Of a DNA stretch of 64,000 nucleotides, positions 61,253 to 64,000 are shown piece by piece. A program made the position numbers and the translations under genes. The notes beneath the pieces are model-generated. The model was given only the letters and a program-made list of their open reading frames with translations, ran no database searches and was not told where the DNA came from. The DNA lies in NCBI RefSeq assembly GCF_900129555.1, contig NZ_FQWC01000003.1:434001-498000 (forward strand), read 5' to 3'. Position 1 is the first letter of the stretch. Each line of letters starts with the position of its first letter. This DNA comes from Flavobacterium defluvii. GTDB lineage: Bacteria; Bacteroidota; Bacteroidia; Flavobacteriales; Flavobacteriaceae.

Positions 61253-63569
61253 TGTTACTATACTTTCGGTTTACGGAATAATTTATGCATGTGCAGGTGG
61301 AGACGACTGGGATTTTTTTGGATATAATTCAAATTTTACACCCGAAACGTTTGCTGATAAATCCTATTCTCCGTTGTTTTTGTCTGGCGATGTTTTTTAT
61401 GGAATTGGATTTGATACACAGCATAATTCCCGTTTCAACGGAAATTTAAAATCAGATTGGGGAACGTATCTAAAAGGAAAAATAGATACTACAACGGTTA
61501 ATTATTTTTTAATTGGAGATGAAAGACCAAGATATTATTCTGATGAAAAAAACAAGATCAGAAATAAAGAAGAAATTACAGATCTTCATGTGTATTATAA
61601 AAACAAAAAAGAAAATTCGACTTCTTTAAAATGGGGCAAAAAGATTCCGTTGAAAGATGCAAAAGTGAAAAGTTTTGTGGAATTTTTGTATTTGGCACAA
61701 AAAATAGAAACAGTTTCAATAGGCGAAGATTATTGGAGTTACGATCCGGTTGTGGCAAAAACTTTCAATGATGCCAAAATGATTCAGTCGATAGAAAACG
61801 TTTATAATACTTTATCAGATCCATTTTTGAAAAACAGATACTGGTTTTTAACCATGAAAGCTCGTTTTTATAGTAATGAAAAACAAAAAGCAATTGAGTT
61901 TTTTAATAAAACAGAAAGTTCTGTTCCTAAAAATGTATTGTATTACCGCGCGCTTTCATACGTTGCCGGAATCAATTATAAACAGAAAAAATATGCCGTT
62001 TCGAATTATTTGTATGCACAGGTTTTTGATAATTGTCCAGAATTACGGGTTGTAACGGCGTATAGTTTCAGGCCCAAAAATGAAGCCGACTGGACTAAAG
62101 CTCTTTCAATGGCTAAAAATAATAAGGAAAAAGCAGCGCTTTGGGCGGTTCATGGTTTTTATAAAGATGAAAAACAAGCGATAGAAAAAATTTACGAGTT
62201 AGATCCAAAAAGCGAACATTTGAATTATCTGGCGACAAGATTGGTAAACAAACAAGAACAGGCTATTAATAACTCATTTCAACAGAATGCGGGAGAAAAC
62301 CAGCCAATGAAAAAGCAAACCGTTGCCGAAAATAAAACAGAAAATCAGCCTAAAATTGATAAAACAGCTTTTGATTTGGTGGCAAAAATTTCGGCTGCAG
62401 GAAATACAGAACGACCTTATTTATGGGATTTGTCTCTGGGTTATCTGCAGACGTTAAAAGGTGATTATACAAATGCTGATAAAAGTTTTGACAAAGCTGT
62501 AAAAACGCTTCCAAAAACTGAACTGGCAGGAATGCAGCTTCGATTGCTTCGCTTTGTAAATAATTTGAGTAAAATTGACAAACTTACAGATAAAAACGAA
62601 AAAACAATCCTGGCCGATTTAAACTGGCTCTACAATGAACTTCCAAAAACTTATAAAGGACAGGAGTTTCGCTACCAAAACGCTTCATCATGGAGCAGGA
62701 GTTATTTGTCGACTCTTTACAGAGAAAAAGGAAATCCGGTTATGAGCGAGATTTTTGGTGAATCACGATATAGTTATTGGAACGACGGAAATTCGTTTTA
62801 CGATAATGAAAAGGTATTGCTGGAAATGAAATCATTTTTGGCTAAGCCAAATAAAACCGAGCTTGAGAATATTGGTGCCGGAATTTACAGTTTAAAACTA
62901 AAAGATATCAATAATTTTCAGGCGGTTCAGGCAGCTTTTAAAAATAAAATTCCGGAAGCTATTGAATTTATGAAGCAGACCGATTCTGTTCAGTATTATA
63001 AGTTTTTAGGAAATCCGTTTAATGGAAGTATAAAAGACTGTCACGACTGCGATCATGCGGCTTATCAAAAAAAGAAATATACTTTTATGGATTTTCTAAC
63101 GACGATAAAAGATATGCAGGATAAACTTGAGAAAAAAGAAGATGTTTACACGAATAGTTTATTGCTTGGCAATGCCTTTTATAATATCTCGCATTTTGGA
63201 AACGGAAGAACTTTTTACGAAATCAGCATCGTAGGTTATGGGTCGAGTCCGTATTCTTTTAGAGATTCTATGAAAAAGATGATTACGGATTGCAGCGTTT
63301 CTAAAATGTATTACCAAAAAGCACTGCAGGCCGCGACAACAAAAGAACAAAAAGCAAAATGTATTTATTTGATTTCGAAATGTGAGCGAAACGAATATTA
63401 CAATAATAAATATAATAACGTTAGGAACTGGTGGAGTATTGAAGATGATAAAATTAATTTTATAGCCTGGAATGGTTTTAAAACACTTCAAAAAGAATAT
63501 TCAGATACGAAATATTATCAGGATGTAATTGCAGAATGTGGTTATTTTAATACATATGTTAATCAATAA
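61212..63569 (+). CDS. Large lipoprotein with helical repeats and a CHDCDH motif
   Basis: 785-residue protein overlapping the preceding lipoprotein gene by 41 bases. The start MKRIFLSKLFLVSSVTILSV and YGIIYAC (Cys27) form a lipoprotein signal; the residues after Cys (AGGDDWD) are acidic like surface-export signals of Bacteroidota lipoproteins. Helical, TPR-like segments run through the middle (YRALSYVAGINYKQKKYAVS; YLQTLKGDYTNADKSFDKAV). Near residue 610 lies KDCHDCDHAAYQ, a possible metal or thiol site. I do not recognise a family. Tight coupling with 60248-61252 suggests a two-part surface complex. Confidence 0.75.
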   Translation: MKRIFLSKLFLVSSVTILSVYGIIYACAGGDDWDFFGYNSNFTPETFADKSYSPLFLSGDVFYGIGFDTQHNSRFNGNLKSDWGTYLKGKIDTTTVNYFLIGDERPRYYSDEKNKIRNKEEITDLHVYYKNKKENSTSLKWGKKIPLKDAKVKSFVEFLYLAQKIETVSIGEDYWSYDPVVAKTFNDAKMIQSIENVYNTLSDPFLKNRYWFLTMKARFYSNEKQKAIEFFNKTESSVPKNVLYYRALSYVAGINYKQKKYAVSNYLYAQVFDNCPELRVVTAYSFRPKNEADWTKALSMAKNNKEKAALWAVHGFYKDEKQAIEKIYELDPKSEHLNYLATRLVNKQEQAINNSFQQNAGENQPMKKQTVAENKTENQPKIDKTAFDLVAKISAAGNTERPYLWDLSLGYLQTLKGDYTNADKSFDKAVKTLPKTELAGMQLRLLRFVNNLSKIDKLTDKNEKTILADLNWLYNELPKTYKGQEFRYQNASSWSRSYLSTLYREKGNPVMSEIFGESRYSYWNDGNSFYDNEKVLLEMKSFLAKPNKTELENIGAGIYSLKLKDINNFQAVQAAFKNKIPEAIEFMKQTDSVQYYKFLGNPFNGSIKDCHDCDHAAYQKKKYTFMDFLTTIKDMQDKLEKKEDVYTNSLLLGNAFYNISHFGNGRTFYEISIVGYGSSPYSFRDSMKKMITDCSVSKMYYQKALQAATTKEQKAKCIYLISKCERNEYYNNKYNNVRNWWSIEDDKINFIAWNGFKTLQKEYSDTKYYQDVIAECGYFNTYVNQ

Positions 63570-63579
63570 ATAAAATAAG

Positions 63580-63984
63580 ATGGTAAATAAAATAGAACAT
63601 ATCGGGATTGCAATAAAAAACATGGATGATGCCAATATTTTGTTCGAAAAAATGCTTGGCATTCCATCTTATAAAATGGAAGCTGTAGAAAGCGAAGGTG
63701 TTCTAACTTCTTTTTTTCAGACAGGAAATAACAAGATTGAACTTTTGGCGGCGACAAACCCTGAAAGTCCGATTGCGAAATTTTTAGAGAAAAAAGGAGA
63801 AGGAATTCATCACATCGCTTTTGATGTTGAAGATATTCATGCCGAAATTTCACGTTTAAAAAATGAAGGTTTTGTGCTGATAAACGAAGCTCCAAAGAAA
63901 GGTGCCGACAATAAATTGGTGGTTTTTCTGCATCCAAAGAACACAAATGGTGTTTTGGTAGAGCTTTGTCAGGAAATAAGATAA
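63580..63984 (+). CDS. mce: Methylmalonyl-CoA epimerase
   Basis: 134-residue vicinal-oxygen-chelate protein, full length. Metal ligands expected in the family can be placed at His7 (IEHIGIAI), Gln47 (FFQTGN), His78 (GIHHIAFDV) and Glu128 (GVLVELCQ). It interconverts (R)- and (S)-methylmalonyl-CoA in propionate and succinate metabolism, and works with methylmalonyl-CoA mutase, which is not in this window. It lies 10 bases downstream of the large lipoprotein gene, but a functional link is doubtful. Confidence 0.93.
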   Translation: MVNKIEHIGIAIKNMDDANILFEKMLGIPSYKMEAVESEGVLTSFFQTGNNKIELLAATNPESPIAKFLEKKGEGIHHIAFDVEDIHAEISRLKNEGFVLINEAPKKGADNKLVVFLHPKNTNGVLVELCQEIR

Positions 63985-64000
63985 AAAAATATTGATTCTT

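Noticed and set aside
1..64000. Search for tRNA, rRNA, prophage or insertion-sequence genes
   Set aside because: No cloverleaf, rRNA stretch, transposase, integrase or phage gene was recognised by eye; a tRNA scan would be needed to be certain.

Overview
The window looks like chromosomal DNA of a Flavobacterium-like member of the Bacteroidota. It is AT-rich, uses TANNTTTG-type -7 promoter boxes, and carries a SusC/SusD pair, an OmpA with thrombospondin type-3 repeats, a PorZ-like type IX secretion protein, a mevalonate-pathway HMG-CoA synthase and a full Bat aerotolerance operon. No rRNA, tRNA, CRISPR, phage or insertion-sequence gene was seen. All calls come from reading the sequence; no database search was run.

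Layout. 1-6260 (minus): Bat operon (moxR, DUF58, BatD-like membrane protein, batA, batB, start of batC). 6473-12340: two oxidoreductases, an AlbA_2-domain protein, a DUF3298 lipoprotein, a trans-sulfuration enzyme and an outer-membrane barrel. 12662-23243: gdhA, porZ, recO, ileS, a DksA-like protein, a roadblock/LC7 gene pair, a small basic protein and lspA. 23389-32230: an AddA-like helicase-nuclease, kbl, ompA and an AddB-like nuclease. 32231-39060: a possible 47-residue protein, a second roadblock/LC7 pair, a hydrolase, pepP, a frameshifted GNAT gene, a block of REP-like hairpins and HMG-CoA synthase. 39061-42579: sdhCAB. 58389-63984: three lipoproteins and methylmalonyl-CoA epimerase.

The most interesting block is 43146-57388. 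A secreted GH20 hexosaminidase and a DeoR-family regulator are divergent at one end. An opposing gene train encodes SusC, SusD, a GntP permease, a RidA protein, a KDG-type PfkB kinase, a KDPG aldolase, a D-serine-dehydratase-fold PLP enzyme and an M19 amidohydrolase. Read together these fit uptake and breakdown of an N-acetylated amino-sugar acid (for example N-acetylglucosaminic acid ends made by chitin oxidation): release, de-acylation, PLP-dependent deamination to 2-keto-3-deoxygluconate, phosphorylation, and cleavage to pyruvate plus glyceraldehyde 3-phosphate. The same 15-base box, GCATTTTTTTTGCAA, lies 18-20 bases upstream of the -7 boxes of both the hexosaminidase and susC genes (twice before susC), which ties the two ends into one putative regulon.

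Other points are two paralogous two-gene roadblock/LC7 modules with no GTPase nearby, many intergenic inverted repeats built from short shuffled words, and four genes whose apparent TTG start is really the end of a promoter -7 box.
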